This document shows, one piece after another, positions 24,701 through 32,535 of a stretch of DNA of 64,000 nt. Below the pieces are notes generated by a model. That model did not search any database and was not told where the DNA came from. It saw only the letters and a program-made list of their open reading frames with translations. The DNA is taken from contig NZ_JAHRCU010000002.1 in assembly GCF_019083995.1 (NCBI RefSeq), positions 124,001 to 188,000 on the forward strand, read 5' to 3'. The DNA is from Roseococcus sp. SDR (lineage in GTDB: Bacteria; Pseudomonadota; Alphaproteobacteria; Acetobacterales; Acetobacteraceae). The position numbers were made by a program, and so were the translations under genes. Position 1 is the stretch's first letter; each line of letters begins with the position of its first letter.

Positions 24701-25966
24701 TCAGGCCGCCGAGAGCTTCTTGATGGACAGCGAGGCCAGATAGGCCGCCGGATTCTCCGGGTCGAACACCTTGCCGTCGAAGAAGGTCTCACGCCCGCGC
24801 GAGGTGCCGCTGGGCGTCTCGCCATGAGGCACGCCGGCACGGGCGGCGGCGGCGCGCCAGATGTCCTCGCGGTTCACCTGCGCGATGAGCGGCGCGGTCT
24901 CCAGCCCCTCGGGCAGGATGCCCCAGCGCTGATTCTCGGTGAGGAACCAGAGGTCATGGCTGCGGAAGGGGTAGCTCGCGTGGTCGCGCCAGAACTTCAT
25001 GGTGAGGTCAAGATTGGTGGTGGTTCGGCCATCGCCGTAATCCACCTCGCCGCGCATGCGGCCGATGATGTCGCCCACCGGCACGTTGAACCAGGCGCGG
25101 CGGCCCAGGATCTCGCACATCTCCTGCTTGTTGGCGGGCGTGTCGCACCAGCGCGCGGCCTCGATCACGGCGGCCGTCAGCGCCTCGGTCGCGCGCGGGT
25201 TCTGCTGCACGAAGTCCGCGCGCAGCGCCAGGCACTTCTCCGGATGGTCCTTCCAGAACTCGCCGGTGACGAGCGCCGTGTAGCCCAGGCGCTGGGTGAC
25301 GAGCTGCGCGTTCCAGGGCTCGCCCACGCAGAAGGCGTCCATGGTGCCGACGCGCATATTGGCCACCATCTGCGGCGGGGGAACGACGATGGTCGAGACG
25401 TCGCGCTCCGGATCGATGCCGGCGGCGGCGAGCCAATAGCGGATCCACATGTCATGCGTGCCGCCACGGAAGGTCATGGCGACCTTGCTGTCGCTGTTCA
25501 GCGCGCGGCGCAGCGGCGAGGCATCGAGCCGCGCGCCGAGCGCCATGTGCTTGGCCGCCACGCTGATCGCCTGGCCGTTGGTGTTGAGGCGGGCCAGCAG
25601 CGCCATGGGCACCGGCTGGTTGTTCTGCACGATGCGGCCCATATGGATGAGGTAGGCCATGGGCGTCAGCAGATGGGCGCCGTCAATGCCGCCGCGCCCG
25701 CCGCCCAGCACCAGGTTGTCGCGCGTCGCCCCCCAGCTCGCCTGGCGGTTCACCTCCACATCCGGCATGCCGTGCTTGGTGAAGAAGCCCTTCTCCTTGG
25801 CGATGATGAGCGGCGCCGCATCGGTCAGCGCGATGAAGCCGAAGACGGCCTTGCGCACCTCCGGCGTGGTGCTGCCCTGGGCATGCACGCCAGCGCCGCT
25901 CACCGCTTTCGCGGCGGCAAGAAGGGCGGCGGTGCCGGCGACGGCGTTGCGGCGAGTGAGGCTCAT
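24701..25966 (-). CDS. nrtA: Nitrate ABC transporter substrate-binding protein NrtA
   Basis: The periplasmic or lipid-tethered nitrate receptor of the importer, 421 residues from ATG 25966. The start shows a twin-arginine-like signal (SLTRRNAVAGTAALLAAA) and a cleavage region near GVHAQG, suggesting Tat export. The mature part has the NrtA/CmpA features FGFIALTDAAPLIIAKEKGFF, DGAHLLTPMAYLI, VVPPPQMVANMRVGTMDAFCVGEPW and a long C-terminal lobe. The ATGA overlap with nasS selects this start over in-frame upstream codons. It is closely similar in architecture to the cytoplasmic sensor NasS encoded just upstream, consistent with common origin. Confidence 0.92.
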   Translation of the reverse strand: MSLTRRNAVAGTAALLAAAKAVSGAGVHAQGSTTPEVRKAVFGFIALTDAAPLIIAKEKGFFTKHGMPDVEVNRQASWGATRDNLVLGGGRGGIDGAHLLTPMAYLIHMGRIVQNNQPVPMALLARLNTNGQAISVAAKHMALGARLDASPLRRALNSDSKVAMTFRGGTHDMWIRYWLAAAGIDPERDVSTIVVPPPQMVANMRVGTMDAFCVGEPWNAQLVTQRLGYTALVTGEFWKDHPEKCLALRADFVQQNPRATEALTAAVIEAARWCDTPANKQEMCEILGRRAWFNVPVGDIIGRMRGEVDYGDGRTTTNLDLTMKFWRDHASYPFRSHDLWFLTENQRWGILPEGLETAPLIAQVNREDIWRAAAARAGVPHGETPSGTSRGRETFFDGKVFDPENPAAYLASLSIKKLSAA

Positions 25967-27018
25967 GCGGTGGTCTCCAGAAGGGGCTCGGGTTCGTTCA
26001 GGCGGGCGGCGGCATCGCGCCACAGCCCGTCGTTGAAGGGGGAAAGGGCCTGGGCGTCCGGGATGCTGTCCGGCATGTGCCCGGCCTCGCGCATCGCGGA
26101 GAGCCAGAGCGCCGCTTCCTCGCGGCGCGGCAGGGTGGCGGCGCGGAAGCGGATGCGGTGCGTCGCGTCGAAGGCGCTCTCGATGGTGGCGGGGCTGAGT
26201 TGCCACAGCGCGCGGCCGGCCATGATGGAGATGGCCTGCACGCGGTTCGCCGGATCTTCCAGCCAGCGCGCCGCGGCGATGATGGCCGCGGTGGCGGCGA
26301 CCGCCTGCTCGCGATGCGTGGCCAGGTATTCCGTGCTGAAGGCGAAGAGCTTCTCGGGGTGCTCGGGCCAGATCTCCGCCGTGCCGGCAACGACCTGGCC
26401 CGCCCCCATCGCCTCGGCCGCCGCCCCCCAGGGCGCACCGACGCAGAACCCGTCAATCTCGCCGGCCGCCAGCCGGTGCGCCATGCGCGGCGGCGGCACG
26501 GCGGTGAGGCGCACATCGCGCTCCGGATCGATCCCCTGCGCCAGGAGCCAGCGGCGCAGCAGGTAGTTGTGCGAGGAGAAGGGGAAGACCACGGCCAGCG
26601 TGGCCGGTCCACGCCGCGCCTTCAGCTTGGCCGCGAGGTCGCCCCCCGCGAGTTCGTTGGAAAGGGTGATGCCGTTGCCATTGCGCGAGAGGCCGCAGGC
26701 CACCTGCAGCCGCGCCTCGACACCGCCGAGGCCGGCCGCCAGCGCGATGGGCATGGGGGCGAGCAGATGCGCGCCATCCAGCGCGGAGAAGGCCAGCTTG
26801 TCCCGGATCGCGGCCCAGGACCCTTCGGGCGAGAGCGCCACGCGGAGCCCGACCGCCTCGAAGAGACCCAGCGCCTCGGCGACCAGCAGCGGCGCCGCGT
26901 CGAACAGCGGCACGAAGCCCAGGCGCATGACGCGGGCGGCCGGGCGGATGCGGGGGGAGGCGACGCCGAGCGAGGGCAAGCGGGTGATCCACGCATCGGG
27001 CGGACCGTCATGGGCCAC
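25963..27018 (-). CDS. nasS: Nitrate/nitrite sensor NasS (cytoplasmic NrtA-like protein)
   Basis: NasS binds nitrate or nitrite and, when empty, holds the antiterminator NasT inactive. The protein is NrtA-like (LGFVPLFDAAPLLVAEALGLF; DGAHLLAPMPIALAAGLGG; DGFCVGAPWG) but lacks a signal peptide, as expected for a cytosolic sensor. The start is uncertain: GTG 27018 (351 residues, used here), ATG 26928 (321 residues, just before the conserved core), or GTG 27115-27117 (384 residues). The longest option would bury an RNA-like hairpin at 27042-27061 in the coding region and adds residues without homology. It is the first gene downstream of nasT and overlaps nrtA by four bases. Confidence 0.85.
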   Translation of the reverse strand: MAHDGPPDAWITRLPSLGVASPRIRPAARVMRLGFVPLFDAAPLLVAEALGLFEAVGLRVALSPEGSWAAIRDKLAFSALDGAHLLAPMPIALAAGLGGVEARLQVACGLSRNGNGITLSNELAGGDLAAKLKARRGPATLAVVFPFSSHNYLLRRWLLAQGIDPERDVRLTAVPPPRMAHRLAAGEIDGFCVGAPWGAAAEAMGAGQVVAGTAEIWPEHPEKLFAFSTEYLATHREQAVAATAAIIAAARWLEDPANRVQAISIMAGRALWQLSPATIESAFDATHRIRFRAATLPRREEAALWLSAMREAGHMPDSIPDAQALSPFNDGLWRDAAARLNEPEPLLETTA

Positions 27019-27041
27019 CGGGAGGAGGGTTGGGCTTGCCT

Positions 27042-27061
27042 GGGATGCGCCATTGCATCCC
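27042..27061 (-). promoter_or_regulatory. Hairpin with ANTAR-type hexaloop upstream of nasS
   Basis: On the minus strand GGGATGC and GCATCCC form a perfect seven-pair stem closing a six-base loop AATGGC. ANTAR antiterminators bind hairpins whose hexaloops carry A at position 1 and G at position 4, and both are present. Only one such hairpin was found; the usual adjacent partner was not, and no T-run terminator follows. The GGG of its 5' arm could instead pair in an eight-pair CCCGCCCG/CGGGCGGG stem (27058-27096 region). Confidence 0.45.
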
Positions 27062-27135
27062 GCCCGTGAGGAGGCTCGTATCCGGGGCGCGGGCGGGGCG
27101 CAAGCGAAAAAATGCACGACCCTTAGGCGAAAGGA

Positions 27136-27156
27136 ATCGAATAGCCTCTATTCGAT
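27136..27156 (-). promoter_or_regulatory. Inverted repeat spanning the nasT stop codon
   Basis: ATCGAATAG and CTATTCGAT on the minus strand form a perfect nine-pair stem with a three-base loop AGG; the nasT stop codon TAG lies in the 5' arm. It is AT-rich compared with the surroundings. It could end or protect the nasT message or be a protein site. It is not followed by a T-run. Confidence 0.4.
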
Positions 27157-27783
27157 CTGAATTGCCGGTTTTTTGTTCAAATAGGCCGCTGCCATGGGTC
27201 CGAGCTTCAGCCGCCGCTCCATCGCCATGCGCTGCAGGCGCCGATGCGCCTCAGGCTCCGAGAGGCCCTCATCCCGCATCAGGCGGCGCTTCGCGGCGGC
27301 GATCTGGTCGCGCTCCTCGAGCGTCGCGCGCGCCTCGGCGAGCTGGGCGCGCAGCGCCTCATGCGCGCGGAAGCGCCGGATCGCGACCTCCAGCACCGGG
27401 CGCACCCGCGCCGGGGCCAGGCCTTCGACGACATAGGCGGCGACGCCTGCCTCCAGTGCCGCCTCGATCTGCTCGGGCGCGCCGCGCTCGGCGAAGAGGA
27501 CGACGGGGCGGGGTTCGTCCCGGTTCAGGGCGCGCATGGATTCGAGGGCGTCGCGGGATGGGTCGTCCAGGTCGCAGACGATGACATCGGCCTGGCTCGC
27601 GCGCACGCGCGCCGTCAGGTCCGCCACGTCGGGCGCGATCGCCACGACGGCACAACCCGCCGCTTCCAGGCCCAGGCGCACCGCTTCCGCGCGCTCAGGC
27701 TCGCCATCCACCAACAAGACCCGCAGCGCACATGCCCCCTGATCCGGGCCGCGCTGGCGTATTCCCCACGCCCTGCATGCCAC
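27148..27783 (-). CDS. nasT: ANTAR-domain antiterminator NasT
   Basis: NasT lets RNA polymerase read past leader terminators of nitrate assimilation genes when released by NasS. The 211 residues hold a receiver-like domain (ALRVLLVDGEPERAEAVRLG; DVIVCDLDDPSRDALESM; PVVLFAERGAPEQIEAALEAG). A coiled linker and a C-terminal ANTAR domain follow (EERDQIAAAKRRLMRDEGLS and HRRLQRMAMERRLKLG). The receiver lacks the usual lysine (AYVVEG) and full acidic pocket, as expected for a protein controlled by NasS rather than by phosphorylation. The ATG at 27783 adds about 20 unlikely residues; translation may begin nearer LRVLLVDG at a non-ATG codon. It heads the nitrate cluster. Confidence 0.88.
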   Translation of the reverse strand: MACRAWGIRQRGPDQGACALRVLLVDGEPERAEAVRLGLEAAGCAVVAIAPDVADLTARVRASQADVIVCDLDDPSRDALESMRALNRDEPRPVVLFAERGAPEQIEAALEAGVAAYVVEGLAPARVRPVLEVAIRRFRAHEALRAQLAEARATLEERDQIAAAKRRLMRDEGLSEPEAHRRLQRMAMERRLKLGPMAAAYLNKKPAIQIE

Positions 27784-27969
27784 GAATGAGGCGGGCGGGA
27801 AAAGACGGGAAGGTTTCAGCTTCCATCTTTGGCATTATTTTCCTATCATGATGCCGTGACCAATGCCCCCGCCCTCTCCTCACCCCTGCCGACCGGGCCG
27901 GGGCCGAGGGGGAATTTGTCCGAAACCGGGGTTGGGCGAGAAACCGCGCCGGGGTGGATTCCCGCCGCG
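27784..27969. other. 186-base intergenic region upstream of nasT
   Basis: This gap probably holds the promoter of nasT, since the upstream Bug gene is on the same strand but 186 bases away. An AT-rich patch lies at about 27825-27850. A weak minus-strand pair, TTGGTC and AATAAT with an 18-base spacer, could be a sigma-70 promoter. I see no convincing sigma-54 (GG-N10-GC) element and no terminator with a T-run. Confidence 0.3.
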
Positions 27970-28935
27970 CTAATCCACTGTGATGCGCGCCTCGCGCACC
28001 ACGCGGCCCCATTTTTCCGACTCCCGGGCAATGAAGGCGCCGGCCTCCTCCGGCGTGCTCGCCTCGGGGTCCACGCCGGCGCCGGTCATGCGCTGCATGG
28101 CAGCCGGGTTGGCCAATGCCGCGCGCAGGGCCTCGGAGAGGCGCAGCACGGCGGCGGGCGGCGTGCCGCCGGTCGTCATCACCGCGCCCCAGGAGGTGGC
28201 GGTGGCCTGGGGGTAGCCCTGCTCGGCGAGCGTCGGCACATCGGGCATCAGCGGGTGGCGGCGCGGGCCGGTGGCGGCGAGCGCGCGCAGACGCCCCTCC
28301 CGCACGGGCCCGACGGTGGCGGCGATCTGCACCAGCATCATCTGGATGGTGCCCGACATGAGGTCCGCCATGGCGCCGCCCGAGCCGCGATAGGGCACGT
28401 GCAGCATGTCGATCCCCGCGGCCAGGCGGAACAATTCGGCCGCCGTGTGGGTCGAGGCGCCATGGCCGGAGGAGCCGAAGGAGAGCTGCCCCGGCCGCGC
28501 CTTGGCCAGCGCCACGAATTCCGCGAGATCGCGCACCGGCAGCGAGGGCGGCACGACGATCACCATGTCGCTCGTATAGGCCATGCCAACGGGCGCGAGG
28601 TCCCGCGCCGGGTTGAAGCCCATGTTGCGGTAGATGTGGACATTGGTGCTGAGCAGCCCGGTCACGCCCATCAGCAGCGTGTGGCCGTCGGGGGCGGCGC
28701 GGGCCACCATCTCGCCGCCGATATTCCCGCCGGAGCCGCCGCGATTCTCGACGATGACAGGCTGGCCCAGCCGCTCGCCCATCGGCTCGGCGAGGATGCG
28801 GGCGGCCACATCCGTGCTGCCGCCGGCGACGAAGGGCACGATCATGCGGATGGGCCGCGTCGGCGCCCAGGATTGCGCGAGCGCCGGCGTGGCGAAGGGC
28901 GTGGCGAGGAGGGTGCGGCGGAGCACGTCACGCAT
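27970..28935 (-). CDS. Bug family (TctC-type) solute-binding protein
   Basis: A 321-residue periplasmic receptor with signal peptide (MRDVLRRTLLATPFATPALAQ). It has the Bug motifs PIRMIVPFVAGGSTDVAARILAE's first part, VIVENRGGSGGNIGGEMVA and LHVPYRGSGGAMADLM. No tctA/tctB genes adjoin. It starts six bases after the amine-oxidase gene, so it probably shares that operon with the polar amino-acid ABC genes. Whether it recruits a distant permease or works as a signal receptor, as shown for some Bordetella Bug proteins, cannot be told from sequence. Confidence 0.84.
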   Translation of the reverse strand: MRDVLRRTLLATPFATPALAQSWAPTRPIRMIVPFVAGGSTDVAARILAEPMGERLGQPVIVENRGGSGGNIGGEMVARAAPDGHTLLMGVTGLLSTNVHIYRNMGFNPARDLAPVGMAYTSDMVIVVPPSLPVRDLAEFVALAKARPGQLSFGSSGHGASTHTAAELFRLAAGIDMLHVPYRGSGGAMADLMSGTIQMMLVQIAATVGPVREGRLRALAATGPRRHPLMPDVPTLAEQGYPQATATSWGAVMTTGGTPPAAVLRLSEALRAALANPAAMQRMTGAGVDPEASTPEEAGAFIARESEKWGRVVREARITVD

Positions 28936-28941
28936 GGCCGG

Positions 28942-30204
28942 TCACAGCCCCAGCCGGTCGCGCAACCGGCCCTCCATGACCTTGGCCGCGACGCCGATGC
29001 GCCAGAAGCGGTGGAAGGCGATGGGGCGGATGGGGGTGACAGGCATGTCCACCCGCTCGCCCAGGATGCGCCGCGCCAATTGCCGCCCCATGGCCGTGCC
29101 CATGGCGACACCGCGGCCATTGTAGCCGAGGCCGGCGAGCAGCCCCGGCGCGGGCTCGTGCAGATGCGGGTAATGGTCCTTCGTCATCGCCAGCTGCCCG
29201 TTCCAGCCATGGGTCCAGGCCACACCCTTGATCTCGGGCCAGAGGCGCTCGGCATAGTCCTTCAGATACTGGATGGGCTGCGTGTCGGTGATCGGCCGCT
29301 GCGGGCCGCGGCCGCCCATCAGCAGGCGGTTCTTCTGGTCCAGCCGGTAATAGACGGTGATGTTCCCGGCCTCGTAGAGCGAGGCGCGCAGCGGCATGAT
29401 CTTCCGCGCCACCGCCTCGTCCAGCGGCGCCGTCGCGGCGATGGAGCTGAAGACCGGCACCACGCTCTGCCTGAGGCCGGGCCAGAGATCGCCGGTATAG
29501 CCATTGGTGGCCAGCACCACATGCGCGGCGATGATGGCGCCGCCCGGCGTCGTGACGCGCCATGCAGCATCCGCCTGTGCAAGCGAGGTGGCGGGTGTGC
29601 CGCCATGCACGCGCGCGCCCGCCTGCATCGCGGCGCGCGCGAGGCCGCGCGCATAGGAGAGCGGCTGCACATCGCCGCCGCGCCGGTCGAGCATGGCGCC
29701 CGCATAGCGGTCGGTGCCGGTCCGCTTCGCGATGGCCGCCGCGTCCAGGTATTCCACCGGCCAGCCGCGCTTCGCGCATTGCTCGGCGGTGCGGCGCACG
29801 GCCTCGGCGTTGTTCGCGTCAATGGCGGCGCGGATGGTGCCCTCCTGCCGCGCCTCGCACTGGATCTGGTGGCGGCGGATCAGCTCGAAGACGGCATCGG
29901 GCGCGCCGTAGGAGAGCTCGAGCATGCGGCCGCCCAGATCCTCGCCATGATCGGCGATCACCTGGTCCGGGTCGGGCTTCAGCCCGGGATTCACCTGGCC
30001 GCCATTGCGGCCCGAGGCGCCCCAGCCCGGCTCCTGTGCCTCGATCAGCACCACGTCGCGCCCGGCCTCGGCCAAATGCAGCGCGCAGGAGAGGCCGGTG
30101 AAGCCGCCGCCGATGACGCAGACTTCCGCCCGCGTCTCGCCCGTGAGCGGCGGCGTGGGCATCGCGGGGATGGCGGTCTCGGCATAAAGGCTCGGCGGCA
30201 GCAT
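28942..30204 (-). CDS. FAD-dependent amine/amino-acid oxidoreductase, PuuB-like (DAO family)
   Basis: A 420-residue flavoprotein of the D-amino-acid-oxidase fold. It has VCVIGGGFTGLSCALHLAEAG near residue 30, the flavin loop GWGASGRNGGQVNPGLKP, and a C-terminal GLGYNGRGVAMGTAMGR. This pattern matches gamma-glutamylputrescine oxidoreductase (PuuB) and related enzymes that oxidise secondary amines or amino-acid derivatives to aldehydes or imines, releasing hydrogen peroxide. It starts three bases after the ABC ATPase stop, so uptake and oxidation are probably coordinated. No other puu genes (puuA, puuC, puuD) are present, so the substrate remains open. Confidence 0.85.
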   Translation of the reverse strand: MLPPSLYAETAIPAMPTPPLTGETRAEVCVIGGGFTGLSCALHLAEAGRDVVLIEAQEPGWGASGRNGGQVNPGLKPDPDQVIADHGEDLGGRMLELSYGAPDAVFELIRRHQIQCEARQEGTIRAAIDANNAEAVRRTAEQCAKRGWPVEYLDAAAIAKRTGTDRYAGAMLDRRGGDVQPLSYARGLARAAMQAGARVHGGTPATSLAQADAAWRVTTPGGAIIAAHVVLATNGYTGDLWPGLRQSVVPVFSSIAATAPLDEAVARKIMPLRASLYEAGNITVYYRLDQKNRLLMGGRGPQRPITDTQPIQYLKDYAERLWPEIKGVAWTHGWNGQLAMTKDHYPHLHEPAPGLLAGLGYNGRGVAMGTAMGRQLARRILGERVDMPVTPIRPIAFHRFWRIGVAAKVMEGRLRDRLGL

Positions 30205-30207
30205 GGG

Positions 30208-30942
30208 CTACTCCAGGGGGCGCAGCACGCGGCGCAGGAAATCCTGCGTGCGCGGCTCGCGCGGCGCGGTCAGCAGTTCGGCAGGCGGGCCTTGCTCGAC
30301 GACACGGCCCTTGTCCATGAAGACGACGTGGTCCGCCACTTCGCGCGCGAAGCCCATCTCATGCGTGACCACGGCCATGGTCATGCCCTCCCGCGCCAGG
30401 TCGCGCATCACGGTCAGCACCTCGCCCACCAGTTCCGGGTCGAGCGCGCTGGTCGGCTCGTCGAAGAGCACGGCCTTGGGCCGCATGGCGAGGGCCCGGG
30501 CAATGGCGACGCGCTGCTGCTGACCGCCCGAAAGCTGCGAGGGGTAGGCACTTTCCTTGCCCGTCAGCCCGACACGCGCCAGCAATTCGCGCGCATGCTT
30601 CTCGGCCGCGGCGCGGTCCTCGCCGGCGGCGTAGATCGGACCCTCGGTCACGTTCTCGAGCGCGGTGCGGTGCGGAAAGAGGTTGAAGCGCTGGAACACC
30701 ATCGTCACCTGCTGGCGCGTGGCGCGGATCTCGGGGCTGTTGCGATCCACGCGCTTCCCCAGCACGCGCACCTCGCCGCCCTCGTAGGATTCGAGCCCGT
30801 TCACGCAGCGCAGCAGCGTGGACTTGCCAGAGCCCGAGGGGCCGATGATGCACACCACCTGACCCTGGCGGATGCTCAATGAGATCCCGTCCAGCACCCG
30901 GTTCGTGCCGAAGGATTTCTGCAGGCGCTCGATCTCGATCAT
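30208..30942 (-). CDS. Polar amino-acid ABC transporter ATP-binding protein (GlnQ family)
   Basis: A 244-residue ATPase of the PAAT family. Walker A is [18 protein letters not shown], the Q-loop [10 protein letters not shown] carries Arg where Gln-Asn/His often stands, the signature is [17 protein letters not shown], and Walker B is [17 protein letters not shown] with the [12 protein letters not shown] switch. The conserved tail motif DFLRRVL fits GlnQ/HisP-type subunits. Its start overlaps the permease stop by four bases. Specificity is set by the binding protein and cannot be named here. Confidence 0.92.
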   Translation of the reverse strand: MIEIERLQKSFGTNRVLDGISLSIRQGQVVCIIGPSGSGKSTLLRCVNGLESYEGGEVRVLGKRVDRNSPEIRATRQQVTMVFQRFNLFPHRTALENVTEGPIYAAGEDRAAAEKHARELLARVGLTGKESAYPSQLSGGQQQRVAIARALAMRPKAVLFDEPTSALDPELVGEVLTVMRDLAREGMTMAVVTHEMGFAREVADHVVFMDKGRVVEQGPPAELLTAPREPRTQDFLRRVLRPLE

Positions 30943-31598
30943 CGCCGGCCGAACCGCTTCTCGAGCCGCGCCACCAGGATGATGAGCGGGATGGACAGGC
31001 AGAGATACAACAGCGCCGCCATGGTCCAGACCTCCTGGTTCTTGAAGGTGGAGGAGGCGATGAGCCGCGCCTGCGTCGAAAGCTCCGCCACGGTGATGAC
31101 GCTGGCCTGGGAGCTGTCCTTCAGCAGCATGATGAGGTTGTTGCCATAGGGCGGCAGCACGATCCGCACCGCCTGCGGCAGCACCACGCGCGTCAGGATG
31201 CGCGCGCGGCTCATGCCCAGGCTCTCCGCCGCCTCGATGGTGCCGGCATCCACGGCGAGGATGCCCGCGCGGAACACCTCGCCCATATAGGCGGAGTAGG
31301 CGACGCCGAGGCCGATGACGCCAGCCTGGAAGGCGTTGAGGTCCACGCCCAGCTCGGGCAGCACGAAGTAGATGTAGAAGAGCTGCACCAGGATCGGGAT
31401 GCCGCGGATCGTGTTGGTGAAGAGCATTGCCGGCCATTCCAGCCAGCGCTTGCCCGAGGTGCGCATCAGCGCCCAGACGATGCCGAGCGCGGTGGAGAGC
31501 AGCAATGCGCAGAGGGTGACGGCGATCGTCACCCAGACGCCCTGCAGCAGGATGGGCAGGAATTGCTGCCCGTCCCTCAGAAATCCCGACCAGGTCAA
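30939..31598 (-). CDS. Polar amino-acid ABC transporter permease (HisM/GlnP family)
   Basis: An inner-membrane permease of 219 residues starting at a TTG codon (31598-31596), seven bases after the binding protein stop. This start puts the N-terminus at [20 protein letters not shown], as in the family. The in-frame ATG further upstream lies inside the binding-protein gene. It has about five membrane segments, the typical [20 protein letters not shown] signature, and the EAA loop [22 protein letters not shown] contact. Only one permease gene is present, so it would act as a homodimer. Confidence 0.9.
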   Translation of the reverse strand: MTWSGFLRDGQQFLPILLQGVWVTIAVTLCALLLSTALGIVWALMRTSGKRWLEWPAMLFTNTIRGIPILVQLFYIYFVLPELGVDLNAFQAGVIGLGVAYSAYMGEVFRAGILAVDAGTIEAAESLGMSRARILTRVVLPQAVRIVLPPYGNNLIMLLKDSSQASVITVAELSTQARLIASSTFKNQEVWTMAALLYLCLSIPLIILVARLEKRFGRR

Positions 31599-31605
31599 GC
31601 GCCGC

Positions 31606-32364
31606 TCACGCGGCCGAGGGCGGCAGGTTCCACTTGGTGACCAGCGCGGCGAAGGCGCCATCGGACTTCATGCTGGCGAGGCCGGCATTGATGCGCGCCA
31701 TCACCGGATCGCCCTTGCGGGTGCCGATGGCGATGCTGCCGACAATGGAGGGGCGATATTCCGGCAGCAGCCGCACGCCGCGGAAGGTGCCCTGCGCGAT
31801 CTGGTAGGAGACGATGGGCGCATCGCCGAAGCCCGCCGCGATGCGGCCGAGCGAGACGTCGCGCATGATGTCGGCCACGCTGTCATAAGTGCGGACATCC
31901 AGGCCCGCCGCGCGCAGCGGCTCGATATAGACGGTGCCGATCTGCGCGCCGGCCGCCACGCCGCGCATGTCGGCCAGCGTGCGCCAGGGGCGCTGCTCGC
32001 CCTCGCGCACCGCCACACCCTCTCCATAGGCATAGACCGGGTCGGAGAAGTCGATCTGTTCGCGCCGCGCGGGCGTGGCCAGCATAGCCGCCGCGATGAG
32101 GTCAATGCGGGAGGAGGTGAGCGAGGCGATGAGCGCCGCGAAGGGCGTCGCCTGCACATCCACCGCGAAGCCCTGGCGGCGGCCGATCTCGGTGATCAGC
32201 TCCACCATGAAGCCGGTGATGGTGTTGCGGCTGGTGTCCAGGAAGGTGAAGGGAATGCCGGTCGGCGTGGAGCCGACCTTGAGCGTCTGGCCCTGGGCCA
32301 GCGCGGCACCCCCGGAGAGGGCGAGCGCCGCACCTCCCCCCAGAACATGACGGCGGTTGAACAT
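31606..32364 (-). CDS. Polar amino-acid ABC transporter substrate-binding protein
   Basis: A 252-residue family 3 periplasmic binding protein. It begins with an RR-containing signal (MFNRRHVLGGGAALALSGGA) that may use Tat. The mature part shows the bilobed pattern: VGSTPTGIPFTFLD, GFMVELITEIGRRQGF, DLIAAAMLATPARREQIDFSDP and FGDAPIVSYQI. It is the first gene of an operon that runs binding protein, permease, ATPase, PuuB-like oxidase, Bug protein. Some ligand-contact residues, such as the Arg in the TPARREQIDFS segment, are kept, supporting an amino-acid-like ligand. Confidence 0.9.
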   Translation of the reverse strand: MFNRRHVLGGGAALALSGGAALAQGQTLKVGSTPTGIPFTFLDTSRNTITGFMVELITEIGRRQGFAVDVQATPFAALIASLTSSRIDLIAAAMLATPARREQIDFSDPVYAYGEGVAVREGEQRPWRTLADMRGVAAGAQIGTVYIEPLRAAGLDVRTYDSVADIMRDVSLGRIAAGFGDAPIVSYQIAQGTFRGVRLLPEYRPSIVGSIAIGTRKGDPVMARINAGLASMKSDGAFAALVTKWNLPPSAA

Positions 32365-32535
32365 GCCGGTCTCTCCTTCCTGGCCTTGCCTGGGGGAATG
32401 AGGGCACGGCTGAGCGCGGGGTTCAAGCGGCCCTGTGGCGGGACCGATGCGGAAAAGTCACATTGTGGCGTCCAACTGTGGGGAACAGACCACGCCCCAT
32501 GGTGCGTCGCCCCCCCGCATGCCTACATAGATCGC

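Noticed and set aside
23534-26566. A 1010-codon plus-strand open frame opposite the nitrate importer genes
   Set aside because: It spans several real genes on the other strand and shows only shadow composition.
27115-27117. GTG at 27117 as the nasS start
   Set aside because: It would code through the hexaloop hairpin, the added residues look unlike the family, and the AAGGG lies only two bases from the GTG.
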